Positions 9,697 through 17,032 of a stretch of DNA of 64,000 nt are shown here, one piece after another. Where the stretch lies: NCBI GenBank assembly GCA_963819695.1, contig CAWFXD010000001.1, forward strand, positions 186,001 through 250,000, given 5' to 3'. Below the pieces are notes generated by a model. That model was not told the origin of the DNA. It worked only from the letters and a program-made list of their open reading frames with translations, and made no database searches. Source of the DNA: DASZIT01 sp963819695 (GTDB taxonomy: Bacteria; Actinomycetota; Acidimicrobiia; Acidimicrobiales; RAAP-2). Position numbers and translations under genes: made by a program. Each line of letters starts with the position of its first letter. Position 1 is the first letter of the stretch.

Positions 9697-10494
9697 GTGA
9701 TTGCCACCACCACTGTGCACAGTGGCAGCGTTGTGTTGGCGGTGGCCGTCTTTCTGGCCTGCGCGGTGGAGATGGTGGAAGCCCTCACCATCGTGGTGGC
9801 AGTGGGGTCCACCCGGGGATGGCGGTCCGCCCTCGAGGGCACCGCAGTGGCCCTGCTGGTACTCGGCGCCCTGGTGGTCGCGCTCGGCCCGGCCATCGTC
9901 CACTACGTGCCGCTCGACACCCTGCGGCTGGTGGTCGGCGGACTCCTCCTGGTGTTCGGGCTGCAGTGGTTGCGCAAGGCGGTGCTGCGGGCCTCGGGGT
10001 TGAAGGCCAAACACGACGAGGACGCCATCTTCGCCCGACAGGTCGAGGAGCTGTCCGGGACCGGTGCCACCCGCGGCCGTGACGGCACCGCCTTCGTGGT
10101 GGCGTTCAAGGGCGTCTTCCTCGAGGGCCTCGAAGTGGTGGTGGTGGTGATCACCCTCGGGACCACCTCCCACGATCTCGGATTGGCGGCGGTTGCCGCC
10201 GGCGCCGCCGTCGTGGTGGTGGGCGCCGTCGGGGCGGCGGTGGCCCGGCAGCTGTCGGCGGTCCCGGAGAACGCCATGAAGATGGGGGTGGGGCTGATGC
10301 TGGTCAGCTTCGGCACCTTCTGGTCGGGGGAAGGGGTCGGGGTCCACTGGCCGGGGTCCGACCTCGCCATCCCGGTGCTGGTCGGCGTCTACGGGCTGGG
10401 GGCCTGGGCCCTGGTGGCCTCCCTGCGCCCCGGGTCCATGGCCAGGATCAGTGCCCTGCTACCCGGGGCCGGGGGAGCCGGAACCAGTGACTGA
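9697..10494 (+). CDS. Integral membrane protein, COG4280-like, with two ExxE motifs (Ftr1-like)
   Basis: A 265-residue polytopic membrane protein with about seven hydrophobic helices, starting with GTG at 9697 six bases after the gtrA stop. It resembles the uncharacterised COG4280 group. Two helices carry acidic ExxE motifs: Glu25-Glu28 in VEMVEALTIV and Glu143-Glu146 in LEGLEVVVVV. They lie in the two halves of the protein, the arrangement of a duplicated transporter such as the Ftr1/EfeU iron permeases or the UPF0016 cation exchangers. A charged cytoplasmic loop (GLKAKHDEDAIFARQVEEL) lies between the halves. Metal-ion transport is therefore an inference. Its end overlaps the next small membrane gene by eight bases, indicating co-translation. 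Confidence 0.72.
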   Translation: MIATTTVHSGSVVLAVAVFLACAVEMVEALTIVVAVGSTRGWRSALEGTAVALLVLGALVVALGPAIVHYVPLDTLRLVVGGLLLVFGLQWLRKAVLRASGLKAKHDEDAIFARQVEELSGTGATRGRDGTAFVVAFKGVFLEGLEVVVVVITLGTTSHDLGLAAVAAGAAVVVVGAVGAAVARQLSAVPENAMKMGVGLMLVSFGTFWSGEGVGVHWPGSDLAIPVLVGVYGLGAWALVASLRPGSMARISALLPGAGGAGTSD

Positions 10495-10744
10495 TCCGAC
10501 GCCCTCGGGGGTCCCCCGCAACCCGGTGGCCCGGATGGTGTCGGCGTTCGGACGCTTCTGGTGGGAGTTCCTGATCGGGGACACCCCCGAGCTGTTCGTC
10601 GGGGCGGTGCTGGTGGTCGGGTTGGTCGCCCTGGTCTGCGTCGATCACGGGGCCCGGGCCTGGGCGGCCGGCCTGCTGCCGCTGCTGGTGGGCGGGCTGC
10701 TCGGCAGCTCGGTGTGGAGGGCGAAGCGGCGGGGAGCGAACTAG
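10487..10744 (+). CDS. Small two-helix membrane protein
   Basis: An 85-residue protein with a basic N-terminus, an aromatic amphipathic stretch (FGRFWWEFLIGDTPELF), two hydrophobic helices at about residues 33-49 and 52-70, and a basic C-terminus ending KRRGAN. The GTG at 10487 overlaps the last eight bases of the COG4280-like gene and is preceded by GGGGGAG at a workable distance, so it is preferred to the longer in-frame start at 10451. The tight overlap suggests it is an accessory subunit of the membrane protein encoded upstream. No named family is recognised. It is convergent with yajQ, the two stop codons overlapping by four bases. Confidence 0.65.
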   Translation: MTDPTPSGVPRNPVARMVSAFGRFWWEFLIGDTPELFVGAVLVVGLVALVCVDHGARAWAAGLLPLLVGGLLGSSVWRAKRRGAN

Positions 10745-11229
10745 TCGCGGAAGTTGATGAACTGGAGGGGGATGCCGAAGTCCTCCGCCTTGGCCGCGGA
10801 GATCACCGCCTGAAGATCGTCGCGCTTCTTTCCCGACACCCGCAGTTGGTCTCCCTGGGTCTGGGAGCTGACCCCTTTGAGCCCGAGCTCCTTGATGAAT
10901 TTGTTCAACTTCTTGGCGTGGTCGGAGGAGATCCCGGCCTGGATGGTCAACTTCTGGCGGGCCGATCCCCGGGTGCCTTCTTCGATCTTCCCGACCTCGA
11001 AGGACTTGAGCGACACCTCCCGCTTGACCATTTTCTCCTGAAGGACCTGGTAGAGGGCGCGCAGTCGATCCTCGGTGGACGAGCCCAGCAACAGTTCCTT
11101 GTCGGTCAACTCGATGGAGGAGTCGGTGCCCTTGAAGTCGAACCGGGTGGCGGCCTCGCGGTTGGCCTGGTCGACCGCGTTGCGGACTTCCTGCATGTCG
11201 ACTTCGGAGACAATGTCGAAGGTTGGCAT
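10741..11229 (-). CDS. yajQ: YajQ family nucleotide-binding protein
   Basis: A 162-residue protein of the YajQ/UPF0234 family, two ferredoxin-like domains that bind nucleotides; some members are cyclic-di-GMP effectors. The start MPTFDIVSEVDMQEVRNAVD is the family N-terminus. RFDFKGT near residue 31, GSARQKLTIQAGIS near 92 and the closing IPLQFINFRD are diagnostic. An in-frame extension upstream of 11229 runs through the adjacent tRNA and is rejected. The gene faces away from tRNA-Tyr, with about 45 bases between them, and is convergent with the small membrane protein gene. Confidence 0.93.
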   Translation of the reverse strand: MPTFDIVSEVDMQEVRNAVDQANREAATRFDFKGTDSSIELTDKELLLGSSTEDRLRALYQVLQEKMVKREVSLKSFEVGKIEEGTRGSARQKLTIQAGISSDHAKKLNKFIKELGLKGVSSQTQGDQLRVSGKKRDDLQAVISAAKAEDFGIPLQFINFRD

Positions 11230-11273
11230 GCAGAAACAGTAGCGCCGGGCTTGGCGTATCCTTCCCGGTCTGC

Positions 11274-11358
<85 letters not shown>

Positions 11359-11465
11359 TGGACCGGAGGCGGTGGCGGACGACGAGTCCGCTCCCGCCTC
11401 CGGGCTAGAACCCCGACGAAGCCCGAACCGTGAACCGGTTCCACGAGCTCAGGAGATGTCGTCCG

Positions 11466-12677
11466 ATGTTGGCCGATCGCGTCCGACACATGCCGACCAG
11501 GCTGATCGCGGTAGGAGCCGTGGTGGCCTGGGTGGTGTCGGGCGCCTACATGCTGCACTACGGCCCTTCCTGGCATCTCGACCTCCGGGTCTACCGGGAC
11601 GCCGGGAACGCCCTCCTTCAGGGCGGGTCGCCGTTCACCGCCAACTTCACCGTCCATCAGCTGCCGTTCACCTACACGCCGTTCGCCCTCCTGGTGCTCA
11701 CGCCGCTGACCTTCGGTTCCCTGGGTCTGGTCGAAACGCTGTGGTGGCTGGTCTCCGCGGTGTGCTTCGTCGGCGCGGTCTACCTGGTCATCCAAGCCTC
11801 CTTCGGCCTTCCCGCCCGCCGGGCACTGGCGGTGGCCGGTCTGCTCTGCGGGGTGGCCACCCTCGCCCTCGAGCCGGTCCGCTCCAACATGGACTATGCC
11901 CAGATCAATCTCATCCTGATGGTGATGATCGTGGCCGACCTGACCCGGGTCCGGGCTCCCTGGCGCGGGGTGCTGATCGGGTTGGCCTCGGCCATCAAGT
12001 TGACCCCGTTGGTGTTCTTCTTCTCGTTCGTGGTGACCCGGGACTGGCGGTCGGTCGCCCGCGGGGTCGGGGTCTTCGTCGGGGTGACCGCCATCAGCTG
12101 GGCGGTACTGCCACACGACTCCGCCCGCTACTGGTTCCACCAGGTGACCGATGCCGGCCGCACCGGTCAGCTGGGCAACGTCAGCAACCAGTCGTGGAAC
12201 GGGCTCGTCCACCGGCCGCCGTTCAACGGGGGCCATCTGGGCACTGCGGTGTGGTTGGCCCTGGCCCTGGTCACCCTGGCCGGCGGGGTACTCCTCACCC
12301 GTTGGCTGCTGGAGGCCGCCCGGACCGGGGAAGCGGTGCTGGTGCTGGCCCTCACCGAGTTGTTGGTCAGCCCGGTGTCCTGGACCCACCATTGGTCGTG
12401 GCTGGCGGTGGCCCCGATCGCCGCCGCCACCTTGTGGGCGGTGCACCGGGTGGTGGCCATCATGGTGTTGGTGCTGGTGGGATTGGCGGTGGCCGCCCCG
12501 TACTGGTGGATCCAACACGGGCCGCTTTCCTATCTGGCCGGAAATGCACTGGTGCTCGCCGGCGGCGCGGTGCTGGTGGTGTGGCTGGGAGCCGAGGCCC
12601 GGCGCCGGCGCGCCTCCGCCTCCCCCCGGCTGAGAGGACGGGGTACGCTAGCGGTTTCGGAGTCCCCGGCGCCATGA
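11466..12677 (+). CDS. GT87-family polyprenyl-phosphate-dependent mannosyltransferase-like membrane protein
   Basis: A polytopic membrane glycosyltransferase of the GT-C fold, similar to the DUF2029/GT87 group that includes the actinobacterial alpha-(1,2)-mannosyltransferases of the PimE type. The first extracytoplasmic loop contains LDLRVYRDAGNALLQGGSPF, with the Asp-x-Arg-x-Tyr pattern expected for the catalytic Asp in this group. FTYTPFALL, the AIKLTPLVFF helix and the WNGLVHR and SWTHHWSW loops are further family marks. About ten hydrophobic helices are seen. The ATG at 11466 has AGGAG ten bases upstream; a GTG at 11430 would add 12 residues. Presumably it extends cell-envelope mannolipids. 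A second GT-C gene follows. Confidence 0.82.
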   Translation: MLADRVRHMPTRLIAVGAVVAWVVSGAYMLHYGPSWHLDLRVYRDAGNALLQGGSPFTANFTVHQLPFTYTPFALLVLTPLTFGSLGLVETLWWLVSAVCFVGAVYLVIQASFGLPARRALAVAGLLCGVATLALEPVRSNMDYAQINLILMVMIVADLTRVRAPWRGVLIGLASAIKLTPLVFFFSFVVTRDWRSVARGVGVFVGVTAISWAVLPHDSARYWFHQVTDAGRTGQLGNVSNQSWNGLVHRPPFNGGHLGTAVWLALALVTLAGGVLLTRWLLEAARTGEAVLVLALTELLVSPVSWTHHWSWLAVAPIAAATLWAVHRVVAIMVLVLVGLAVAAPYWWIQHGPLSYLAGNALVLAGGAVLVVWLGAEARRRRASASPRLRGRGTLAVSESPAP

Positions 12678-12680
12678 CTC

Positions 12681-12708
12681 TTGCTGTGACACCGAATTTC
12701 GTTACAAT
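12681..12708 (+). promoter_or_regulatory. Candidate promoter upstream of the MptB-like gene
   Basis: A -35 box TTGCTG (12681-12686) and a -10 box TACAAT (12703-12708), five of six consensus bases, are separated by 16 bases. They lie about 120 bases before the MptB-like start, in the only AT-rich patch of the local sequence. Confidence 0.5.
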
Positions 12709-12828
12709 GTCGTTACGGATTTGATTGCGGGCAGGGCGGTCCAGTGATCCTGGGTGTCCTCCACGGCGAGGCGCATTCGATGATCCACCCCATTCGAGAC
12801 ACGTTCATTGAGGAGCAGTCCCCAGACC

Positions 12829-14525
12829 ATGTCCCCAGAGCCTCGGGTTGCGGTGGCGCACCAGGATGAGGGCACGGCCGATGCAGGCTCGATCCGTTCT
12901 GACCGCTGGTCGGTGGCGTCCTCGACCCTGATGAGCGGTGCCCGGGCGGCCGCGGCATTCGCCGGCCTGATCCGGAACCGGTTGGCCAATACCGCCGGCA
13001 TCCGGTTCGACCAGCAGACCGAGAGCGGCGAAGGCGGGAATCCGAGAGGCCTGGTCCTCCGGCCCGCCCTGCTGGGCTTCGTGGCCATCCTGGCCATCAG
13101 CATCGGAGCATCGCTGCCCAGCTCGCCGTTCAAACTCGAAATGCCGGGTGCCTGGTTCTTCGGGGTTCCGAAGACCACCGGCGCCAGTCACTGGGGCGTC
13201 TACTTCGTACTGGCGGCCGTCTACGGCGGACTCATCCTGCTGCTCCGGGTCTGGTGGGGGATGACCCGCCTCTACGCCCGGTGCCCGGGGGTGGAGATGC
13301 GCCGCCTGAAATGGGTGTTCGCCCTCTGGTCGGCGCCGATGCTGATCATCGCCCCGATATTCAGCCGGGATGTCTACTCCTATGCGGCCCAGGGCGAGAT
13401 GGTCAGCCATCACATGAACCCGTACCTGTACGGACCGTTCGAGATGGGGAACAACTCGTTCACCGCCCCGGTCGACCCGTTGTGGGGGAACGCCCCGGCA
13501 CCCTATGGACCCCTGTTCCTGCAGATCGACGGGTTCTTCGCCAAGGTCACCTTCCACAACGAGCTGGCCACCATCGTCCTGCTGCGCTTGCTGGCCTTCG
13601 CCGGCGTCTTGCTGATCGCCTTCTGCGTGCCCCGGCTGGCCGGTCTCTACCACCGCGACAAGGCCGAGATCTTCACGCTGGCCGTCTTGAACCCGGTGAC
13701 CATCCTCCACCTGGTCGGCGGCGCCCACAACGACGCGTCTGATGTTGGGCCTGCTCCTCGCCGGGATCACCGCGGCCAAGGAGAAGCGCCCGATCGTCGG
13801 CATCCTGTTCTGCTCCTTGGCCGCGGCCATCAAGGCTCCGGCCGCGTTGGGGCTCTTCTACGTCGGCTGGACGTGGCTGGGCACCGGGGTACCGGTGCGC
13901 GACCGGATACAGACCGGTGGTGACCGCCGGCCTGATCGGTGTCGGCGTGCTCGGGTTCTTCTCGTATCTCAGCGGGCTGGGCTGGGGGTGGATCGGCAAC
14001 CTCGGCACGCCGGGCGTGGTGCGATCGTGGATGGCCCCGACCACCTCGCTGGCCCTGGTGGTCAACTGGATCGGCCACTTCCTCGGCCTCGGGCTGCACC
14101 TGGGGGGTGTGCTGTCGGTCACCAGATTCCTCGGTCTGTTGGCCGCCCTGATCGTGGGCGTCTGGCTGCTGTTCAACAGCGACCGGATCGGCACCCTCAA
14201 GGCGGTCGGACTGACCATGCTGCTGTTCGTGATCCTGGGGCCGGTCGATCAGCCCTGGTACCTGTCCTGGGGTCTCATCCTGCTGGCCCCGGTGGCCCTC
14301 GGACGGCTGCGGTCCCTGATCATCGGGATCTCCATGGTCACCGCCTTCATCGAGTTGCCCGGCGCCACCCAGCTGTTGAACAGCCTGATCCACGGCGATC
14401 CGCTGTCGATCGTCCTCACCCTGTTGTGGGTGCTGTTCGTGCTGACCGTTCCCCTGGCCACCTGGGAGCGGCGGGACCCGGTCCCGACTCCACCCGCGGT
14501 GCCGGTCCTGGCCAACGCCACCTAG
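12829..14525 (+). CDS. mptB: MptB-like alpha-(1,6)-mannosyltransferase (two apparent frameshifts)
   Basis: A GT-C membrane glycosyltransferase resembling MptA/MptB, which build the alpha-1,6-mannan core of lipomannan from polyprenyl-phosphomannose. The catalytic loop APIFSRDVYSYAAQGEM carries the expected Arg-Asp. NPYLYGP and APAPYGPLFLQID follow, as in the family. The frame breaks twice. At about 13738 an extra T separates GGAHNDA from MLGLLLAG, and at about 13909 an extra base separates RDRI from RPVVTAGLIG. Removing both gives one continuous protein with about twelve membrane helices. Both halves remain well conserved, so sequence error is more likely than decay. The ATG at 12829 follows a distant AGGAG. 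Confidence 0.75.
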
Positions 14526-14553
14526 GTCGGCGTTCCCGGACTCCCACCTCGAC

Positions 14554-14577
14554 GGTCGGCGCTCGAGGCGGCCGACC
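14554..14577. terminator. Hairpin between convergent genes, possible bidirectional terminator
   Basis: GGTCGGC (14554-14560) pairs perfectly with GCCGACC (14571-14577) around a ten-base loop, between the stops of the MptB-like gene and the acetyltransferase gene. There is no clear T tract, as is common in high-GC actinobacteria. Confidence 0.45.
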
Positions 14578-14580
14578 CGG

Positions 14581-15069
14581 TCAGAGCATCCGCTGGAGCA
14601 CGGAGACGTCGAGCCAGCGGCCGAACTTCCTGCCGATCTCGCGCTCGACGCCGACCAGCTCGAACCCGCAGGCCAGATGGAGGGCGATCGATGCCGCGTT
14701 GTCGTCGCCGATGCGGGCGACCATGGTGTGGAAACCGTGCCGGGTGGCCAGCCGGATCAACTCGTCCAACAGTGCCCTCCCCACCCCCGATCCGCGTTGG
14801 TCCGACCCCACGTAGACGGAATTCTCGACGCTGGTGGCGTAGGCGGGGCGGTCACGGTAGACCGAGATGGAGCCGAATCCGGCGATGGCCCCGGTGTCGT
14901 CCTCGGCCACGATGGCGGGGTAGGCCCCACCGTGTCCGGTCAGCCACACCAGTTGCTCTTCCGGGTTTCGGGGGACGAGGTCAAAGGTGGCGGTCGACCC
15001 GGTCACCTCCGCGTTGTAGATGGTCCGGATGGCCTCGGCGTCGGAGAGGGTCGCCAGGCGAAGCTGCAT
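14581..15069 (-). CDS. GNAT family N-acetyltransferase
   Basis: A 162-residue GNAT enzyme resembling the phosphinothricin acetyltransferase subgroup. The start LRLATLSDAEAIRTIYNAEV is the family N-terminal strand and helix. ENSVYVGSDQRGSGVGRALL near residue 85 is motif A, with the acetyl-CoA pyrophosphate loop (Q/RxxGxG/A). GDDNAASIALHLACGFELVG is the motif B region. The start is taken at the ATG at 15067-15069, since the upstream in-frame residues have no match. The natural acceptor cannot be told from sequence. It is convergent with the MptB-like gene and divergent from the tRNA-Thr gene. Confidence 0.85.
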   Translation of the reverse strand: MQLRLATLSDAEAIRTIYNAEVTGSTATFDLVPRNPEEQLVWLTGHGGAYPAIVAEDDTGAIAGFGSISVYRDRPAYATSVENSVYVGSDQRGSGVGRALLDELIRLATRHGFHTMVARIGDDNAASIALHLACGFELVGVEREIGRKFGRWLDVSVLQRML

Positions 15070-15158
15070 GCGGTGATGGTAGCGAGTCGCCAACTGGCAG
15101 TGCGGGTGCGGCACGGTTGTTGACTATGATGTCCCGCTGCGGCTCCACCGGCCGCGCT

Positions 15159-15231
15159 GCCTCCTTAGCTCAGTCGGTAGAGCACCGCCATGGTAAGGCG
15201 GTTGTCGTCAGTTCGATTCCGACAGGAGGCT
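15159..15231 (+). tRNA. tRNA-Thr (anticodon GGT)
   Basis: The acceptor stem GCCTCCT pairs with AGGAGGC. The D arm is GCTC...GAGC. The anticodon stem CCGCC/GGCGG holds loop ATGGTAA with anticodon GGT at 15192-15194. The T arm is TGTCG-type around TTCGATT. CCA is not encoded. It lies eight bases before tRNA-Met, so the two are probably co-transcribed. Confidence 0.95.
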
Positions 15232-15238
15232 CGCCCAG

Positions 15239-15315
15239 GGCGGCGTAGCTCAGCTGGTTAGAGCGCACGGCTCATAATCGTGAGGTCGCCGGTTCGAGTC
15301 CGGCCGCCGCTACCA
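15239..15315 (+). tRNA. tRNA-Met (anticodon CAT, elongator type), CCA encoded
   Basis: Acceptor GGCGGCG pairs with CGCCGCT, with a terminal G-T pair. The D stem is GCTC/GAGC. The anticodon stem CACGG/TCGTG encloses CTCATAA with anticodon CAT at 15273-15275. The T arm is GCCGG-TTCGAGT-CCGGC, the discriminator A, and CCA is encoded at 15313-15315. The lack of three consecutive G-C pairs next to the anticodon loop argues against the initiator tRNA. Confidence 0.93.
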
Positions 15316-15386
15316 TTTTGGGTGTTGGACAGGGAATGGACCGGGTCTGCCGGCCGGATCCAGGGCAGAGGGATAGAGGAGCCACT

Positions 15387-15551
15387 GTGGCAAAGAACGA
15401 GAAGCGGATCCAGGTCACCTTGGCCTGTGAGGTCTGCAAGCGGCGTAACTACATCACCACCAAGAACAAGATCAACGACCGCGAGCGGATCGAAATGAAG
15501 AAGTTCTGCCGGTGGGACCGCCAACACACGTTGCACAAGGAGACCCGCTGA
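15387..15551 (+). CDS. rpmG: 50S ribosomal protein L33
   Basis: A 54-residue protein of the large subunit, located near the E site. The start is GTG at 15387 with GAGGAG upstream. KNEKRIQVTLACEVCKRRN and YITTKNKINDRERIEMKKFC are family-typical. The first zinc pair is present (Cys14, Cys17). The second is incomplete: Cys41 is followed by Arg-Trp-Asp where the second CxxC cysteine (residue 44) is expected. Nearby His47 and His50 could replace it. It follows the tRNA-Thr/tRNA-Met pair, as in many actinobacteria where rpmG precedes secE, but here sigma and anti-sigma genes are inserted between. The downstream sigma gene overlaps its end. Confidence 0.92.
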   Translation: MAKNEKRIQVTLACEVCKRRNYITTKNKINDRERIEMKKFCRWDRQHTLHKETR

Positions 15552-16204
15552 CGGTCGGCTCCTCGACCGGGTTCGCCCATCTCGACCTGGTCGACCTGGC
15601 CCGTCGCGGGGACCGGGACGCGTTCGAGGAGCTGGTCAGGATCACCACCGGCGATGTCTACGCCCTGGCCTTCCGGCTCACCGGAAACGAGCAGGATGCC
15701 CGGGACATCGTCCAGGAGACCTACCTCCGGGCGTTCCGCTCCATCCGCAAGTTCCGGGCGGAGGCGTCCTTCTCCACCTGGCTGTACCGCATCGCCGCCA
15801 ATTGCGCGGCGACCAGCCACAGCCGTCGGAAGCGGATGCGGCAGGTCTCGATCGATACCGACCCCGGCTGGGCGGAACTGCCCGCCGACCCCGATCCCGA
15901 TGCCGTGGCTTCGGCCACCGTCGAACGGGACCGGCTGGTCAGGGCGTTGCGCACCCTTCCGCTGACCCAGCGAACGGTGATCGTGCTGCGGGACATCTAC
16001 GGCCTGAGCCACGAGGAGATCGCCACCGAACTGGGAATCTCCGGAGCCGCCACCCGGGTCCGGCTGCACCGGGCCCGCCGGCAACTCCGGGCGGCGGTGG
16101 CTCCCGAGCCGGTCGTCGCCGGCCCCGAAGGTGACCGGGGCCATGGCGAAGTGATCGCGGTGCGGAGGATCGAACCGCGGGGAGACGACGCCCGTGCGGT
16201 GTGA
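15512..16204 (+). CDS. ECF-type RNA polymerase sigma factor (RpoE/SigK-like)
   Basis: Region sigma-2 is complete: FEELVRITTGDVYALAFRLTG, then EQDARDIVQETYLRAFRSI and the SFSTWLYRIAANCA stretch that melts the -10. Region sigma-4 follows with LPLTQRTVIVLRDIYGLSHE and the helix-turn-helix EIATELGISGAATRVRLHRAR. The next gene is a zinc anti-sigma factor overlapping by 11 bases, the standard paired arrangement. The start is uncertain. GTG at 15512 lies inside rpmG and lacks a clear ribosome site. CTG at 15548 overlaps the rpmG stop as CTGA and has AAGGAG five bases before it, which fits translational coupling. Either choice leaves the sigma domains intact. Confidence 0.9.
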   Translation: MGPPTHVAQGDPLTVGSSTGFAHLDLVDLARRGDRDAFEELVRITTGDVYALAFRLTGNEQDARDIVQETYLRAFRSIRKFRAEASFSTWLYRIAANCAATSHSRRKRMRQVSIDTDPGWAELPADPDPDAVASATVERDRLVRALRTLPLTQRTVIVLRDIYGLSHEEIATELGISGAATRVRLHRARRQLRAAVAPEPVVAGPEGDRGHGEVIAVRRIEPRGDDARAV

Positions 16205-16556
16205 GGACGTCGCCGAACTGCTGCCCGGTGCGGTGGACGGGTCCCGGACGGTCGACCGGCGGACCGTGCGCCACGTGGCATCGTGCCTCCGGTGCCAGGC
16301 CGAGCTGGCCCGTTACCACCGCCTCCTCCGGCGGCTTCATGAGCTCCGCTCCCACCGCCCCGAGCTGCCCGCCGGACTCATCGCCGATGTGCTCGATGCG
16401 CTGGATGCCTCGGTCGCCCGGCGGACGGTGCGGTCGGCATTGGCCGGCCGGCGCTGGGCCTACGGCGGGGGGGCGGCCCTCGGGGCCCTGGCCATCGGGG
16501 TCACCGTGGCCGTGGCCATCGGCCGGAGCAGCCGAACCGGTCGCTTGGGAATTTGA
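16194..16556 (+). CDS. Membrane-anchored zinc anti-sigma factor (zf-HC2 type)
   Basis: A 120-residue protein whose N-terminus has the ZAS zinc pattern Cys3, His27, Cys31 and Cys34 (HVASCLRC), typical of anti-sigma factors that hold ECF sigma factors inactive. One transmembrane helix spans about residues 90-109, with a very short extracytoplasmic tail (RSSRTGRLGI). The missing large sensor domain means the release signal must act on the cytoplasmic zinc site or the membrane, or come through a partner; this is inference. It starts with GTG at 16194 and overlaps the sigma gene by 11 bases, so the two should be made in fixed ratio. Confidence 0.85.
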   Translation: MRCEDVAELLPGAVDGSRTVDRRTVRHVASCLRCQAELARYHRLLRRLHELRSHRPELPAGLIADVLDALDASVARRTVRSALAGRRWAYGGGAALGALAIGVTVAVAIGRSSRTGRLGI

Positions 16557-16626
16557 CCCTTCCCAGTGGTAATCTTTCGCACCGCCCCTGCGATCGATTG
16601 GCCGTTCGCGGCATGGCGATCGACAG

Positions 16627-16699
16627 AGGGCAGTAGCTCAACTGGTAGAGCACCGGTCTCCAAAACCGGCGGTTGGGGGTTCGAGTCCCTCCTGCCCTG
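16627..16699 (+). tRNA. tRNA-Trp (anticodon CCA)
   Basis: Acceptor AGGGCAG pairs with CTGCCCT. The D arm is GCTC...GAGC. The anticodon stem CCGGT/ACCGG holds loop CTCCAAA with anticodon CCA at 16660-16662. The T arm has TTCGAGT with a GGGGG/CCCTC stem containing one wobble, and the discriminator is G. CCA is not encoded. It directly precedes secE, the common bacterial tRNA-Trp-secE-nusG arrangement. Confidence 0.95.
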
Positions 16700-16738
16700 C
16701 TCTATCCCCGTTCCACCGGTCGAAGGAAGAAACAGCAC

Positions 16739-17032
16739 GTGAACCGAGAACAGAAACGCCTGATGCAGCGGCAGGGGCAGGACCCCGATGGTGAGTCCGC
16801 GCCCCCGCGAAAGGCAACCCCGGCCCGCCGCCCGCCCAAGCGCGACCCCTTCCGTCCGGGACAGTTCCTCCGCGAGGTACGCTCTGAGCTTCACCAAGTG
16901 GCGTGGCCCAACCGTTCTGAGGTCATCAACTACACGACAGTGACGGCTGCCACCCTGGTGGCGTTGATCGTCCTGATCTTCTTACTCAACTACGCCTTCT
17001 CCAAGGGCGTCTTTTGGCTGTTCAATACGTGA
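16739..17032 (+). CDS. secE: Preprotein translocase subunit SecE
   Basis: The small essential subunit that clamps SecY in the SecYEG channel. The 97 residues comprise a basic, disordered head of about 45 residues, the conserved amphipathic helix FLREVRSELHQVAWPNRSEV, and a single transmembrane helix at about residues 66-88. This is the short one-helix form usual in Gram-positive bacteria. The start is GTG at 16739 with GAAGGAAG upstream. Its stop overlaps the nusG start as GTGA, so the two are translationally coupled. Confidence 0.93.
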   Translation: MNREQKRLMQRQGQDPDGESAPPRKATPARRPPKRDPFRPGQFLREVRSELHQVAWPNRSEVINYTTVTAATLVALIVLIFLLNYAFSKGVFWLFNT

